From Acidimicrobiaceae bacterium (GTDB lineage Bacteria > Actinomycetota > Acidimicrobiia > Acidimicrobiales > RAAP-2), in NCBI GenBank assembly GCA_027306755.1, contig DAHUZE010000095.1:1-42356 (forward strand): a stretch of DNA of 42,356 nucleotides, read 5' to 3'. The stretch's first letter is position 1. Each line of letters begins with the position of its first letter. The notes under the pieces are model-generated. The model made no database searches, had not been told where the DNA came from, and saw nothing but the letters and a program-made list of their open reading frames with translations. Shown here in pieces: positions 31,991 through 41,405 of this stretch. The translations under genes and the position numbers were made by a program.

Positions 31991-33486
31991 CGACGGGTGC
32001 GGTAGAGGGCCCGGGGACCCGAGGCGTCCTTGTTCAGCCGCTTGGACAGGTGGAGGCCCTCCAGGAGGAACTCGACCGCCGCCGCCAGGGCCGCCGGCGA
32101 CTCGGCGGCATCCGGTCCAGCCAGGGACCGGGCCGGGGGCTCGAGCCCCGGGACGTCCCGCAGGACCTCCATGTACCGTGCCGCGGGCAGATCGTCGCCG
32201 GTGTGGACCACCGTGTCCGGCCCGAAGTCCGCCAGCACCGCTCCGGGATCGCCCAGCGGGGCCAGCCGCCGGTAGACGGCTAGCACCGCCGACGCCACGA
32301 GCTGAGCGATCACCTCGGCCTCGTGGCCCTCCTCCAGCGCTTCCACCTCCACCTTGCCCTGGGTGGAGCTGACGAGCGCGCCCAGGTCGCTCACGCGGGG
32401 CACGGCTTCGGGCTCCCTCGTCCGCAGCGCCCGGCGGCGGGCGTTGGCAGCCAGGGTCTCGTAGTTGGCGATGCTCAGCCGCACGGACACCCCGCTTCGC
32501 TGGTTCAGGTGGGGGCTCCGGCGGGCCAGCTGGCTCAACTCGGCCACAACCTCCTCCAGGTATCCCGGCACGGTCACCGGGACCCCGTCGGGCAGCGACG
32601 CCTCGGCCCGCACGACCGCCACCTCGGTCGCCACGTCCCGGGGATAGTGGGTGCGGATCTGGGCGCCGAAGCGGTCCTTGAGCGGCGTGATGATGCGGCC
32701 GCGGTTGGTGTAGTCCTCCGGGTTGGCGGTGGCCACCAGCACGACGTCCAGGGGAAGGCGGACCCGGTGACCGCGGATCTGGACGTCCCGCTCCTCCAGC
32801 ACGTTCAGGAGGCCGACCTGGATCCGCTCGGCCAGGTCCGGCAGCTCGTTCACGGCAAAGATGCCCCGGTTGACCCGCGGAACCAGCCCGTAGTGGAGCG
32901 TGAGCTCGTCGGACAGGTAGCGGCCCTCGGCCACCTTGATGGGGTCCACCTCACCGATGAGGTCGGCGATGGAGGTGTCAGGCGTGGCCAGCTTCTCGCC
33001 ATAGCGTTCGGAGCGGTGGACCCAGTTGATCGGGGTGTCCTCGCCCTCTTCGGCCACCCTCAACCGGCCGAAGCGCGAGGTCGGGTGGTACGGGTCGTCG
33101 TTGATCTCGGACCCGGCAACCACCGGGAGCCACTCGTCCAGCAGGGCCACCAGGCCCCGGATGATGCGGGTCTTCGCCTGGCCGCGCTCGCCGAGGAGGA
33201 TGATGTCGTGCCCCGCCATCAAGGCGTTCTCCAGCTGGGGGACCACGGTCTCTTCGAACCCCAGCACGCCTTCGATCACGGGCTGGCTGGCGGCGATCCG
33301 CGCCGAGACGTTGCGGCGCAGCTCGTCGGCCACCGTGGCCGGCTGCCATCCCGAGGCGCGCAGCCCGCTCAGGGTCCGGGGCAGGTCCGGCGGCGGCCGG
33401 TGGTCGGCCACCCCCTGCCGGTCGTGCCTCCCCGGCGGCCCGGGTCGGCGACCGGCGGGGTCCGGCGCGGGGGAATCGGCGGCCAT
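31987..33486 (-). CDS. MoxR/magnesium-chelatase-like AAA+ ATPase
   Basis: A 499-aa AAA+ protein. The first 45 residues are Pro/Arg-rich and probably disordered. Walker A is GERGQAKTR, Walker B is GIFAVNELPDLAERIQ, sensor 1 is VVLVATANPEDYTNRG and the arginine-finger region is LKDRFGAQIRTHYPRD. The C-terminal lid includes RSGVSVRLSIANYETLAANA. These features match the Mg-chelatase subunit I/MoxR group. ATG 33486 is divergent from sdhC (179 bp between starts). It is the first gene of the AAA+/VWA operon. The complex probably couples ATP use to VWA-dependent handling of a client. Confidence 0.92.
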   Translation of the reverse strand: MAADSPAPDPAGRRPGPPGRHDRQGVADHRPPPDLPRTLSGLRASGWQPATVADELRRNVSARIAASQPVIEGVLGFEETVVPQLENALMAGHDIILLGERGQAKTRIIRGLVALLDEWLPVVAGSEINDDPYHPTSRFGRLRVAEEGEDTPINWVHRSERYGEKLATPDTSIADLIGEVDPIKVAEGRYLSDELTLHYGLVPRVNRGIFAVNELPDLAERIQVGLLNVLEERDVQIRGHRVRLPLDVVLVATANPEDYTNRGRIITPLKDRFGAQIRTHYPRDVATEVAVVRAEASLPDGVPVTVPGYLEEVVAELSQLARRSPHLNQRSGVSVRLSIANYETLAANARRRALRTREPEAVPRVSDLGALVSSTQGKVEVEALEEGHEAEVIAQLVASAVLAVYRRLAPLGDPGAVLADFGPDTVVHTGDDLPAARYMEVLRDVPGLEPPARSLAGPDAAESPAALAAAVEFLLEGLHLSKRLNKDASGPRALYRTRR

Positions 33487-33665
33487 TGCTCGAGCCTATG
33501 GCCGCCCTTGTGCGCCGGACGCGGCGGGCCGGCCGGGATCCGGTGCGGACGGGGGGGCCGGTCCCGGTGGGCCATGATGGGTGCTGCCCAGCTGGTCCCT
33601 CGGGCGCCCCCGGCAATACAGTGCCCTGCGATGCCGGGGCGGGACCGCCCGAACAGGAGGTCGTC

Positions 33666-34493
33666 GTGACGACGGTAGAGAACCCAACGGTCACCCACGT
33701 TGCCCTCGGGGGGACGAGGGGTGGGCCGGACGTGCCGACGTTGCGGAGGGACCGTTGGTGGCTGCAGCCGCTGGTCACCACCACGGTGCTCACCGCCTTC
33801 GTCGTGTACTCCACGTGGGCGATCTTCGTGAACAAGGACTACTACGCCGGCGCCGCGCTCCACCGGGACCTGATCTCGCCCTTCTACTCGCCGTGCATCA
33901 CCGCCAGCTGCGTTCCCGGGACGCGGGGCACAGCGGTGGTGGCCACCTGGTGGCACATCACCCCCGCGCTCCTCGTCATGGGGGGCCCGCTGGGCTTCCG
34001 GCTCACCTGCTACTACTACCGCCGGGCCTACTACCGGGGGTTCTGGCAGTCGCCGCCGAACTGCGGCGTGGCCGACGGCCACCGCCGGTACACCGGCGAG
34101 TCCCGCTTCCCGCTGATCCTCCAGAACGTCCACCGGTACTTCTTCCTGATCGGCCTGCTGTTCAACACCATCCTCACCATCGACGCCGTCATGGCCTTCC
34201 GGATGCCCGGTGGCGGCGGGATCGGGGTGAGCATCGGCACCCTGGTGCTCTGCGTGAACGCCGTGCTGCTCTGGCTCTACAGCCTCTCGTGCCATGCCGC
34301 CCGGCACCTGTGCGGCGGGCACGTCCGCTCCTTCTCCCGCCATCCGGTCCGGTACCGGCTCTGGAAGTTCCTGACCCCCCTGAACGCCCGGCACATGCAG
34401 TTCGCCTGGGCCAGCCTCGTGTTCGTGGGGCTGACGGACCTCTACGTCCGCCTGGTGGCCAGCGGCACCATCACCGACCTGAAGCTCTTCTGA
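33666..34493 (+). CDS. sdhC: Succinate dehydrogenase membrane anchor (Sdh1-type cytochrome b subunit)
   Basis: A 275-aa integral membrane protein with about five helices (for example WLQPLVTTTVLTAFVVYSTW, WWHITPALLVMGGPLGF, FFLIGLLFNTILTIDAV and LCVNAVLLWLYSLSCHAARH). Histidines in VATWWHITP, QNVHRYFF, SCHAARHL and LNARHMQF are candidate haem ligands. Length and layout match the single large anchor of the mycobacterial Sdh1 complex (Rv0249c) rather than the SdhC/SdhD pair. GTG 33666 was chosen for the strong AGGAGG 6 bp upstream. It is the first gene of sdhCAB; sdhA follows after 8 bp. The complex oxidises succinate and feeds electrons to menaquinone. Confidence 0.9.
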   Translation: MTTVENPTVTHVALGGTRGGPDVPTLRRDRWWLQPLVTTTVLTAFVVYSTWAIFVNKDYYAGAALHRDLISPFYSPCITASCVPGTRGTAVVATWWHITPALLVMGGPLGFRLTCYYYRRAYYRGFWQSPPNCGVADGHRRYTGESRFPLILQNVHRYFFLIGLLFNTILTIDAVMAFRMPGGGGIGVSIGTLVLCVNAVLLWLYSLSCHAARHLCGGHVRSFSRHPVRYRLWKFLTPLNARHMQFAWASLVFVGLTDLYVRLVASGTITDLKLF

Positions 34494-34501
34494 GGAGCCC
34501 C

Positions 34502-36316
34502 ATGCCCGACCACGAGTCACACCGCTACGACGTCATCGTCATCGGCGCCGGCGGCGCCGGGCTGCGGGCCGCCATCGAGGCCAACGGACGGGGGCTGCGG
34601 ACGGCGATCATCTGCAAGTCCCTCCTGGGCAAGGCCCACACCGTGATGGCCGAGGGCGGCGTCGCCGCGGCCATGGGCAACGTGTACCCGGAGGACAACT
34701 GGCAGGTCCACTTCCGAGACACCATGCGCGGCGGCAAGTACCTCAACCACTGGCGGATGGCCCAGCTCCACGCACAAGAAGCGCCGGCCCGCGTGTATGA
34801 GCTGGAAGCCTGGGGCGCGCTGTTCGACCGCACCGACGACGGCCGGATCACCCAGCGCGACTTCGGCGGCCACCGGTACGCCCGCCTGGCCCACGTGGGG
34901 GACCGCACCGGCCTGGAGCTCATCCGCACCCTCCAGCAGCGCGCCGTCTCCCTCGGGATCGACGTCTTCATGGAGTGCAAGATCCTGCGGCTGCTGACCG
35001 ACGCCTCGGGCGCCGTGTCGGGGGCCGTCGGCTACTGGCGGCCCTCGGGCGAGACGGTGGTGTTCGAGGCCAAGGCCACGGTGCTGGCCACCGGCTCGAT
35101 CGGGCGCTGCTACACGTACACCTAGAACTCCTGGGAGTCCACCGGAGACGGGCACGCCATGGCCATGTGGGCCGGTGCGGACGTGATCGAGATGGAGTGC
35201 GTGCAGTTCCACCCGACCGGCATGGTCTGGCCGCTGTCCGTGCGGGGGCTGCTCGTGACCGAGGGCGTGCGCGGCGACGGCGGGGCCCTCGAGAACAGCG
35301 AGGGCCGCCGCTTCATGTTCGACTACATCCCCGAGATGTTCCGGGCCGAGACGGCGGAAACCGAAGAGGAGGCGGACGCCTGGTACGACGACCACATCAA
35401 CCACCGCCGCACGCCGGACCTCCTGCCCCGTGACGAGGTGGCGAGGGCCATCAACTCGGAGGTCAAGGCCGGCCGGGGGAGCCCGCACGGCGGGGTGTTC
35501 CTGGACATCGCCAGCCGGAGGCCGGCCGAGTACATCCGCCGTCGCCTCCCCTCGATGTACCACCAGTTCATGGAGCTGGCCGGGGTGGACATCACGGCCG
35601 AGCCCATGGAGGTGGGGCCCACCTGCCACTACATGATGGGCGGCGTACGGGTGCACCCTGAGACCCAGGCGGCAACGGTCCCCGGGCTCTTCGCCGCCGG
35701 CGAGGTGGCGGGAGGCATGCACGGCGCCAACCGGCTGGGCGGCAACTCCCTGTCCGATCTCCTGGTCTTCGGGCGCCGGGCCGGGACGGGCGCGGCGGAC
35801 TTCGCCGAGGCACGCACCGGCGATCCCACCGTGGACGCCGCGCAGGTGGAGGCCGTGTTGGCCGAGGCCGTCGCTCCCTTCGCCCGCGACGGGGGCGAGA
35901 ACCCGTACGAGCTCCACCAGGACCTGCAGGCGACCATGCAGTCACTGGTGGGGATCATCCGCAACGGGCCCGAGCTGGAGCAGGCGCTGGACAAGCTGGG
36001 CGAGCTGCGAGAACGGGCCGGAAAGGTGTCCTTGGGCGGTGGGCGCGCCTACAACCCCGGCTGGAACCTGGCGACGGACCTGCCGTCGATGCTGACCGTC
36101 TCCACTGCCATCGCCCAGGGTGCGCTGGCCCGGAAGGAGAGCCGGGGAGGGCACACCCGTGACGACTACCCGGGCCCGGACCCCGAGCTCGGCAAGGTCA
36201 ACTTCGTCCAGCGGCAGACCGACGAGCGCGGCTACTGCGCTCCCATCCACATCGCCCCGGAGCCGCTGCCGCAGATGCCGGCGGAGCTGCAGGCGCTGCT
36301 CGAGGAAGGACATTGA
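34502..36316 (+). pseudogene. sdhA: Succinate dehydrogenase flavoprotein subunit with an in-frame TAG
   Basis: A 605-codon frame starts at ATG 34502 (GAGGAG 4-9 bp upstream). FAD-binding DVIVIGAGGAGLRAAIEANG, the HTVMAEGG flavin-attachment region, FHPTGMVWPLSVRG, the MEVGPTCHYMMGGVRV segment and GANRLGGNSLSDLLVFG are all intact. Codon 208 (35123-35125) is TAG, within YTYT-stop-NSWESTGDGHA, where relatives have serine in SNSWE. A single C-to-A change from TCG would explain it. Conservation on both sides is perfect in frame, so this is a recent mutation or a base-call error rather than old decay. TAG is the ordinary stop of several neighbours, so recoding is unlikely. If real, complex II would be lost or depend on readthrough. 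Confidence 0.88.
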
Positions 36317-37236
36317 TGACGGATCCCACGCCGGCCCCCACAACCGCCGGCGCCGGCACACCCGCCCCGGCCCCCACCCCTCTCCCTCCCCGGTCCCCTG
36401 CCGAAGGGCCGCCGGACGCTGGCGGCACCGGTCCGTGGGGCATCCCGCTGCCGCAGGAGGACGGCACCGTCACCCTTCGCGTGTGGCGCGGGGACGCGAC
36501 GGCCGGCCAGCTGGTGGACTACACGCTCCCGGCCCAGGACGGTGAGGTCGTGCTGGACGTCGTCCACCGCATCCAGGCCTCGGTCGCCCCCGACCTGGCC
36601 TGCCGCTGGAACTGCAAGGCGGGCAAGTGCGGCTCGTGCTCCTCGGAGATCAACGGCCGGCCCCGGCTGATGTGCATGACCCGGGTGGACGAGCTCCCGG
36701 AGGGACCGATCACCGTCACCCCCTTGCGCACCTTCCCCATCCTCCGGGACCTGGTGACCGACGTGTCGTTCAACTACGAGATGGCCAAGCAGGTGCCGGC
36801 GTTCGCCCCGCCTCCGCCGCCCCCCGACGGCTACCGGATGCAGCAGGAGGACGTCCAGCGGGGCCAGGAGTTCCGCAAGTGCATCGAGTGCTTCTTGTGC
36901 CAGGACGTGTGCCACGTCATCCGGGACCACGAGGAGAACAAGGCCCAGTACGCCGGGCCGCGCTTCTTCATCCGCTACGCCGAGCTGGAGATGCACCCCC
37001 TGGACACCAATGACCGGCGCGAGCTGGTGCGCCAGCGCATGGGCCTGAGCCTGTGCAACATCACCAAGTGCTGCACGGAGGTGTGCCCGGAGCACATCAA
37101 GATCACGGACAACGCCATCATCCCGCTGAAAGAGCGAGTGGTCGACTCGTCCTACGACCCGGTGGCCTGGCTCGGGCGCAAGATCCTCCGCCGCCACAAG
37201 CGGAGCCCGGACGAGGCCACTGCCGAAGCGCCGTGA
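36316..37236 (+). CDS. sdhB: Succinate dehydrogenase iron-sulfur subunit
   Basis: A 306-aa iron-sulfur protein with a Pro/Ala-rich N-terminal extension of about 40 residues. The [2Fe-2S] ferredoxin domain has Cys96, Cys100, Cys105, Cys108 and Cys120. The helical domain has Cys189-x2-Cys192-x2-Cys195-x3-Cys199 and Cys247 to Cys257 (NITKCCTEVCPEH) for the [4Fe-4S] and [3Fe-4S] centres. ATG 36316 overlaps the sdhA stop (TGATG) with AGGAAGG upstream, so translation is coupled. Together with sdhC and sdhA it makes the Sdh1-type complex II. The C-terminal 25 residues are basic. Confidence 0.95.
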   Translation: MTDPTPAPTTAGAGTPAPAPTPLPPRSPAEGPPDAGGTGPWGIPLPQEDGTVTLRVWRGDATAGQLVDYTLPAQDGEVVLDVVHRIQASVAPDLACRWNCKAGKCGSCSSEINGRPRLMCMTRVDELPEGPITVTPLRTFPILRDLVTDVSFNYEMAKQVPAFAPPPPPPDGYRMQQEDVQRGQEFRKCIECFLCQDVCHVIRDHEENKAQYAGPRFFIRYAELEMHPLDTNDRRELVRQRMGLSLCNITKCCTEVCPEHIKITDNAIIPLKERVVDSSYDPVAWLGRKILRRHKRSPDEATAEAP

Positions 37237-37314
37237 CAAGACCCCGTCCCTCGGAGGGGAGCGGGGGCGCCGGCCGTACCCCCAACGCGCCCCAGCAGGC
37301 CCGGCGGGGCTGAG

Positions 37315-37695
37315 ATGCGCCTCTACTCCCCCGCGTGGGTCGAAGCCTTCAACGAAGCCGTGGCCGACGTGGCCGTTCCCGACGACGCCTCGTTCCGTAT
37401 GGTCCAGATCGTCCACGGCAGCCCCGAGGGGACGCTCCGGGTCGAGCTGGAGGCAAGCGACAGCGCCGTGAAGCTCACCGTCGATCCGTCGCCCGCGCCC
37501 GAGCCCCACGTGCAGGTCTCCATCGGCTATCAGGACGCAGCCGCACTTGCCCGGGGCGAGCTCGATCCGGGCCAGCTCCTGAAGACCGGGCGGGTCAAGG
37601 TGCGCGGGGACCTGTCGGTCCTGGTCAGGGGCCAGGCAATGCTGGCGGAGGCCGCGGGTCGCCTGGAGGGCCTGTCCGAGCGCACCACCACCTAG
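37315..37695 (+). CDS. SCP2-like small protein
   Basis: A 126-aa protein resembling the SCP2 sterol-transfer fold. It begins with LYSPAWVEAFNEAVADV and has LRVELEASDSAVKLTVDPSPAPEP, then VQVSIGYQDAAALARGELDPGQLLKTGRVKVRGD. This last block is the typical SCP2 pattern (ALARGELDP...GRVKVxGD). No signal or membrane segment is present. SCP2-like proteins bind lipids or acyl-CoA. It lies 78 bp after sdhB and may be on the same transcript. The ligand is unknown. Confidence 0.8.
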   Translation: MRLYSPAWVEAFNEAVADVAVPDDASFRMVQIVHGSPEGTLRVELEASDSAVKLTVDPSPAPEPHVQVSIGYQDAAALARGELDPGQLLKTGRVKVRGDLSVLVRGQAMLAEAAGRLEGLSERTTT

Positions 37696-37712
37696 GTAGT
37701 CTCTGGGCGAAC

Positions 37713-37731
37713 GGCCCGCGATGGCCGGGCC
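37713..37731 (+). terminator. GC hairpin between the SCP2-like gene and the next gene
   Basis: GGCCCG and CGGGCC form a six-pair stem around a seven-base loop, just after the SCP2-like stop. There is no T-run. It could weaken read-through or protect mRNA ends; it is followed by CCTAGG, which also occurs at 37691-37696. Confidence 0.3.
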
Positions 37732-37751
37732 CTAGGAATGGGAGGCGCCCC

Positions 37752-37973
37752 GTGCACCAGCCGATCGACGACCACTTCCTCCTGCGCTACCGCGAGCTCC
37801 TGGACGCCGAGGACGCGGCGTTCGACGAGGTCGAGCACGCGTGCGAGGAGGGAAACCGCTCGCACTTCGATGCCGAGATGGTCGTCTGGCAGGACACGCT
37901 CGCCAGGAAGCTCCATTTCCTGACCACCGCGGGCATCGAGATCGGCGCCCGGGGGGCCGTCCCCTCGCACTAG
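37752..37973 (+). CDS. Small protein of unknown function
   Basis: A 73-aa soluble protein from GTG 37752 with GGAGG about 7 bp upstream. It is acidic and helical in look: LLRYRELLDAEDAAFDEVEHA, then a short charged segment and FDAEMVVWQDTLARKLHFLT. No motif was recognised. It lies between the SCP2-like gene and the convergent malate dehydrogenase gene. The good ribosome binding site and codon usage support it as real, but its function cannot be deduced. Confidence 0.65.
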   Translation: MHQPIDDHFLLRYRELLDAEDAAFDEVEHACEEGNRSHFDAEMVVWQDTLARKLHFLTTAGIEIGARGAVPSH

Positions 37974-37981
37974 GCGAAGCT

Positions 37982-38016
37982 CCAGGCGGCCGGCACCCTG
38001 TCGGCGGCCGGCCTGG
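37982..38016. terminator. Hairpin between convergent genes
   Basis: CCAGG (37982-37986) pairs with CCTGG (38012-38016), extended by GCCGG/CCGGC with a small bulge, in the 49-bp gap between two convergent stops. It has no clear T-run on either strand but is well placed for a bidirectional terminator. Confidence 0.4.
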
Positions 38017-38022
38017 CGCGAG

Positions 38023-39030
38023 TCAGGCCGCCGGTCCCAGCAGCCCCAGCTGCTCCACCTCGTGGCGCTCCGCCAGGAGCTCCTCGGTGGTGAGGCGGAC
38101 GCGGTCGGCGGCGAACTCGTCGTGGGACAGGCCCTCCACCACGGACCAGCCTCCCGAGCCGTCAGCCCGGACCGGGAGGCCGAACTGCAGCCCTTCGGGC
38201 GTGCCGTACTGCCCGCTGCTGGCCACGGCCACGGAGTACCACTCGTCCGCCGGCGTCGGCCGGCGCAGGTCGCGCACCGTGTCCACCGCCGCGTTCGCCG
38301 CCGACGCGGCGGAGGACGCCCCCCGGGCGTCGATGATGGCTGCTCCCCGCTTCTGCACGGTGGTGAGGAACTCGCCCTCAAGCCAGGACCGGTCGCCGAT
38401 GACGTCGGTGGCCGGCCGGCCGGCGATCCGTGCGTTCTCGAAGTCGGGGAACTGGGTGGCGGAGTGGTTCCCCCAGATGGTCATCCGGGTCACCTCCGAC
38501 ACCGCCGTCCCGGCCCGCCGGGCCAGCTGGCTCTTGGCCCGGTTCTCGTCCAGGCGGGTCATGGCGAACCAGCGGTCGGCGGGCACCGACGGGGCGTTGG
38601 ACCGGGCGATCAGGCAGTTCGTGTTGCACGGGTTGCCGACCACCAGCACGCGCACGTCGCTGGCGGCGTGGGCTTCGATGGCCCGCCCCTGGGGGCCGAA
38701 GATGCCGCCGTTCACCTTGAGCAGGTCGCCCCGCTCCATGCCTGCCTTCCGGGGGATCGAGCCCACCAGTAGCGCCCACGACGTCCCGTCGAAAGCCGTC
38801 TTGTGGTCCGACGTGGCGACCACGTCGGAGAGGAGCGGGAACGCGCAGTCGTCCAGCTCCATCACCACGCCCTCGAGCGCCTTCATCGCCGGCTCGATCT
38901 CGAGCAGGCGGAGCACCACCGGCTGGTCCTCGCCCAGGAGCTGGCCCGAAGCGATGCGGAAGAGGAGGGAGTACCCGATCTGGCCGGCGGCGCCGGTGAC
39001 GGTCACGTGCAGCGGAGTTCCAGGAGCCAT
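38023..39030 (-). CDS. mdh: Malate dehydrogenase
   Basis: A 335-aa NAD-dependent malate dehydrogenase. The Rossmann motif is [20 protein letters not shown], and the cofactor contact is [20 protein letters not shown]. The NAD-binding VGNPCNTN, substrate-arginine loop [13 protein letters not shown] and catalytic-histidine segment [12 protein letters not shown] are all intact. The length fits the cytosolic-like (MDH type 2) group of actinobacteria. It converts malate to oxaloacetate. It is divergent from the isocitrate dehydrogenase gene with 131 bp between starts, grouping two TCA-cycle enzymes next to sdhCAB. Confidence 0.96.
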   Translation of the reverse strand: MAPGTPLHVTVTGAAGQIGYSLLFRIASGQLLGEDQPVVLRLLEIEPAMKALEGVVMELDDCAFPLLSDVVATSDHKTAFDGTSWALLVGSIPRKAGMERGDLLKVNGGIFGPQGRAIEAHAASDVRVLVVGNPCNTNCLIARSNAPSVPADRWFAMTRLDENRAKSQLARRAGTAVSEVTRMTIWGNHSATQFPDFENARIAGRPATDVIGDRSWLEGEFLTTVQKRGAAIIDARGASSAASAANAAVDTVRDLRRPTPADEWYSVAVASSGQYGTPEGLQFGLPVRADGSGGWSVVEGLSHDEFAADRVRLTTEELLAERHEVEQLGLLGPAA

Positions 39031-39161
39031 GCCCCACGTTACGCTCGCCCCGGCCCCGGGATCGAAACGGGGACGCCGGGTTGCGCGCGCCGCGGCCCGG
39101 TGGTGTCCTTAGGTCGAGCGGGCAGCGGTCCGCCCGCATCCTTGCGCGAATCGGAGAGCCG

Positions 39162-41381
39162 GTGACCGACCCGATCATCATCTACACCCACACCGACGAG
39201 GCCCCCGCCCTGGCGACGTACTCGCTCCTGCCGATCGTGCGCGCCTACGCCTCCACGGCCGGCGTCACGATGGAGACCCGCGACATCTCGCTGTCCGGAC
39301 GCATCCTGGCCGCCTTCTCCGACCGCCTCCCCGAGGACCAGCGGGTGGACGACGCGCTGGCCGAGCTCGGGCGCCTGACCGGCCGGCCCGACGCCAACAT
39401 CATCAAGCTGCCCAACATCTCGGCCTCGGTCCCCCAGCTCAAGGCGGCGGCGGCCGAGCTCCGCACGCAGGGCTACGACCTGCCGCCCTACCCCGACGAC
39501 CCGAAGTCGGACGAGGAGCGCGAGGTCCGCTCCCGGTACGACCGGGTCAAGGGGAGCGCCGTCAACCCGGTGCTGCGGCAGGGGAACTCCGACCGCAGGG
39601 CTCCCGCGTCCGTGAAGCGCTACGCCCGGGCCCATCCCCACCGGATGGGAGCCTGGTCTGCGGATTGCCGGACCAACGTCGCCCACATGGACGGCGGCGA
39701 CTTCCGCTCCACCGAGCGCTCGGCCGTCGTGGACCGGGACGGCTCGCTGCGGATCGAGCTCGTCGCCGGGACGGGCGGGACCACCACGCTGCGCGAGGGC
39801 ATCGCCGTGGAGGCCGGCGACGTGGTGGACACCGCCGCCCTGCACGTGGCCGCCCTGGACGAGTTCCTGCGGGCCCAGATCGCCCGGGCCGCGGACGAGG
39901 ACGTGCTCTTCTCCGTCCACCTGAAGGCGACGATGATGAAGGTCTCGGACCCCATCATCTTCGGCCACGCGGTCCGGGCCTACTTCCCCGAGACCTTCAC
40001 CCGCCACGGGGACGCCATCCGGAAAGCCGGCCTCAGCCCCAACGATGGGCTGGGCGCCATCTTCGCCGGCCTGGACGCGCTGGACGGCGGGGCGGAGATC
40101 CGGGCGTCGTTCGATGCCGAGCTGGCGTCCGGACCCCCCCTGGCCATGGTCGACTCCGACCGGGGCATCACCAACCTCCACGTCCCGAGCGACGTCATCG
40201 TGGACGCCTCGATGCCGGCCATGATCCGCAGCTCCGGCCACATGTGGGGCCCGGACGGCCGGGAGGCCGACACCCTGGCGGTCATCCCGGACCGCAGCTA
40301 CGCCGGCGTGTACCAGGCCGTCATCGACGACTGCCGGGCCCATGGGGCCCTCGACCCCGCCACCATGGGCTCGGTCCCCAACGTGGGCCTCATGGCCATG
40401 GCGGCCGAGGAGTACGGCAGCCATGACAAGACGTTCGAGATCGGTGCCGAGGGCACCGTGCGGGTGGTGGACCAGGACGGGCGGCTTGTCCTGACACAGC
40501 CGGTGGCCGCCGGCGACATCTTCCGGATGTGCCAGACCAAGGACCTGGCCGTGCGCGACTGGGTTCGCCTGGCGGTGGAGCGTGCCCGGCTCTCGGGAGA
40601 CCCGGCGATCTTCTGGCTGGACGAGGACCGGCCGCACGACGCGGCTGTCATCGACAAGGTGGGCCGCTACCTGGCGGAGCACGACACGGACGGCTTGGCC
40701 ATCGAGATCATGGCCCCGGTCGCGGCCACGGCCCGTTCGCTGGCTCGGATCCGGCGCGGCGAGAACACCATCTCCGTCACCGGCAACGTGCTCCGGGACT
40801 ACCTCACCGACCTCTTCCCCATCATGGAGCTCGGCACCAGCGCCAAGATGCTCTCCATCGTTCCCCTCCTGGCGGGAGGCGGCCTGTTCGAGACGGGGGC
40901 GGGCGGGTCGGCCCCCAAGCACGTCCAGCAGCTGGTGCGGGAGAACTACCTGCGCTGGGACAGCCTGGGCGAGCTGCTGGCCCTGGCCGCCAGCTTCGAG
41001 CTGCTGGCCCGCCAGGCCGGCAACGCCCGGGCCCAGGTCCTGGCCGAGACCCTGGACCGGGCGACCGAGACCGTCCTGACCGAGGGCCGGTCACCCACCC
41101 GCACCGTGGGCGGGACCGACAACCGGGGCAGCCACTTCTACCTGGCGCTCGCCTGGGCCCGGGAGCTGGCGGCCCAGTCGGCCGACGCCGGGTTGGCCGC
41201 AACGTTCGCCCGATTGGCCGAGCTCCTTGGCGAGGCCGAGGAGGCGATCGTGGCCGAGCTCCTCGCCGTGCAGGGCAGCCCTGCCGACCTCGGCGGCTAC
41301 TACCTCCCGGACCCCGTGCGGGTGGCCGCCATCATGCGGCCGTCGGGCACCTTCAACCGGATCCTGGCAACCCTCGAGTAA
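39162..41381 (+). CDS. icd: Monomeric NADP-dependent isocitrate dehydrogenase
   Basis: A 739-aa protein of the monomeric IDH type. GTG 39162 was chosen (GGAGAG upstream; native N-terminus [20 protein letters not shown]). Family blocks include [50 protein letters not shown], the metal and substrate region [40 protein letters not shown] and [11 protein letters not shown]. Length equals the usual about 740 aa. It oxidises isocitrate to 2-oxoglutarate with NADP. It differs entirely from the dimeric Icd family. Convergent with metF. Confidence 0.97.
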   Translation: MTDPIIIYTHTDEAPALATYSLLPIVRAYASTAGVTMETRDISLSGRILAAFSDRLPEDQRVDDALAELGRLTGRPDANIIKLPNISASVPQLKAAAAELRTQGYDLPPYPDDPKSDEEREVRSRYDRVKGSAVNPVLRQGNSDRRAPASVKRYARAHPHRMGAWSADCRTNVAHMDGGDFRSTERSAVVDRDGSLRIELVAGTGGTTTLREGIAVEAGDVVDTAALHVAALDEFLRAQIARAADEDVLFSVHLKATMMKVSDPIIFGHAVRAYFPETFTRHGDAIRKAGLSPNDGLGAIFAGLDALDGGAEIRASFDAELASGPPLAMVDSDRGITNLHVPSDVIVDASMPAMIRSSGHMWGPDGREADTLAVIPDRSYAGVYQAVIDDCRAHGALDPATMGSVPNVGLMAMAAEEYGSHDKTFEIGAEGTVRVVDQDGRLVLTQPVAAGDIFRMCQTKDLAVRDWVRLAVERARLSGDPAIFWLDEDRPHDAAVIDKVGRYLAEHDTDGLAIEIMAPVAATARSLARIRRGENTISVTGNVLRDYLTDLFPIMELGTSAKMLSIVPLLAGGGLFETGAGGSAPKHVQQLVRENYLRWDSLGELLALAASFELLARQAGNARAQVLAETLDRATETVLTEGRSPTRTVGGTDNRGSHFYLALAWARELAAQSADAGLAATFARLAELLGEAEEAIVAELLAVQGSPADLGGYYLPDPVRVAAIMRPSGTFNRILATLE

Positions 41382-41405
41382 ACGGGCGGCGCCGCGCGGC
41401 CCGGA

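Noticed and set aside
35123..35125. TAG in sdhA as a recoded codon (for example pyrrolysine)
   Set aside because: TAG is the ordinary stop of several genes here (the HtrA-like, DUF2342, binding-protein and SCP2-like genes), and the expected residue is a plain serine.
39039..40922. A 627-residue open frame antisense to the isocitrate dehydrogenase gene
   Set aside because: It is a complement-strand shadow of strongly biased codons and has no recognisable motif.
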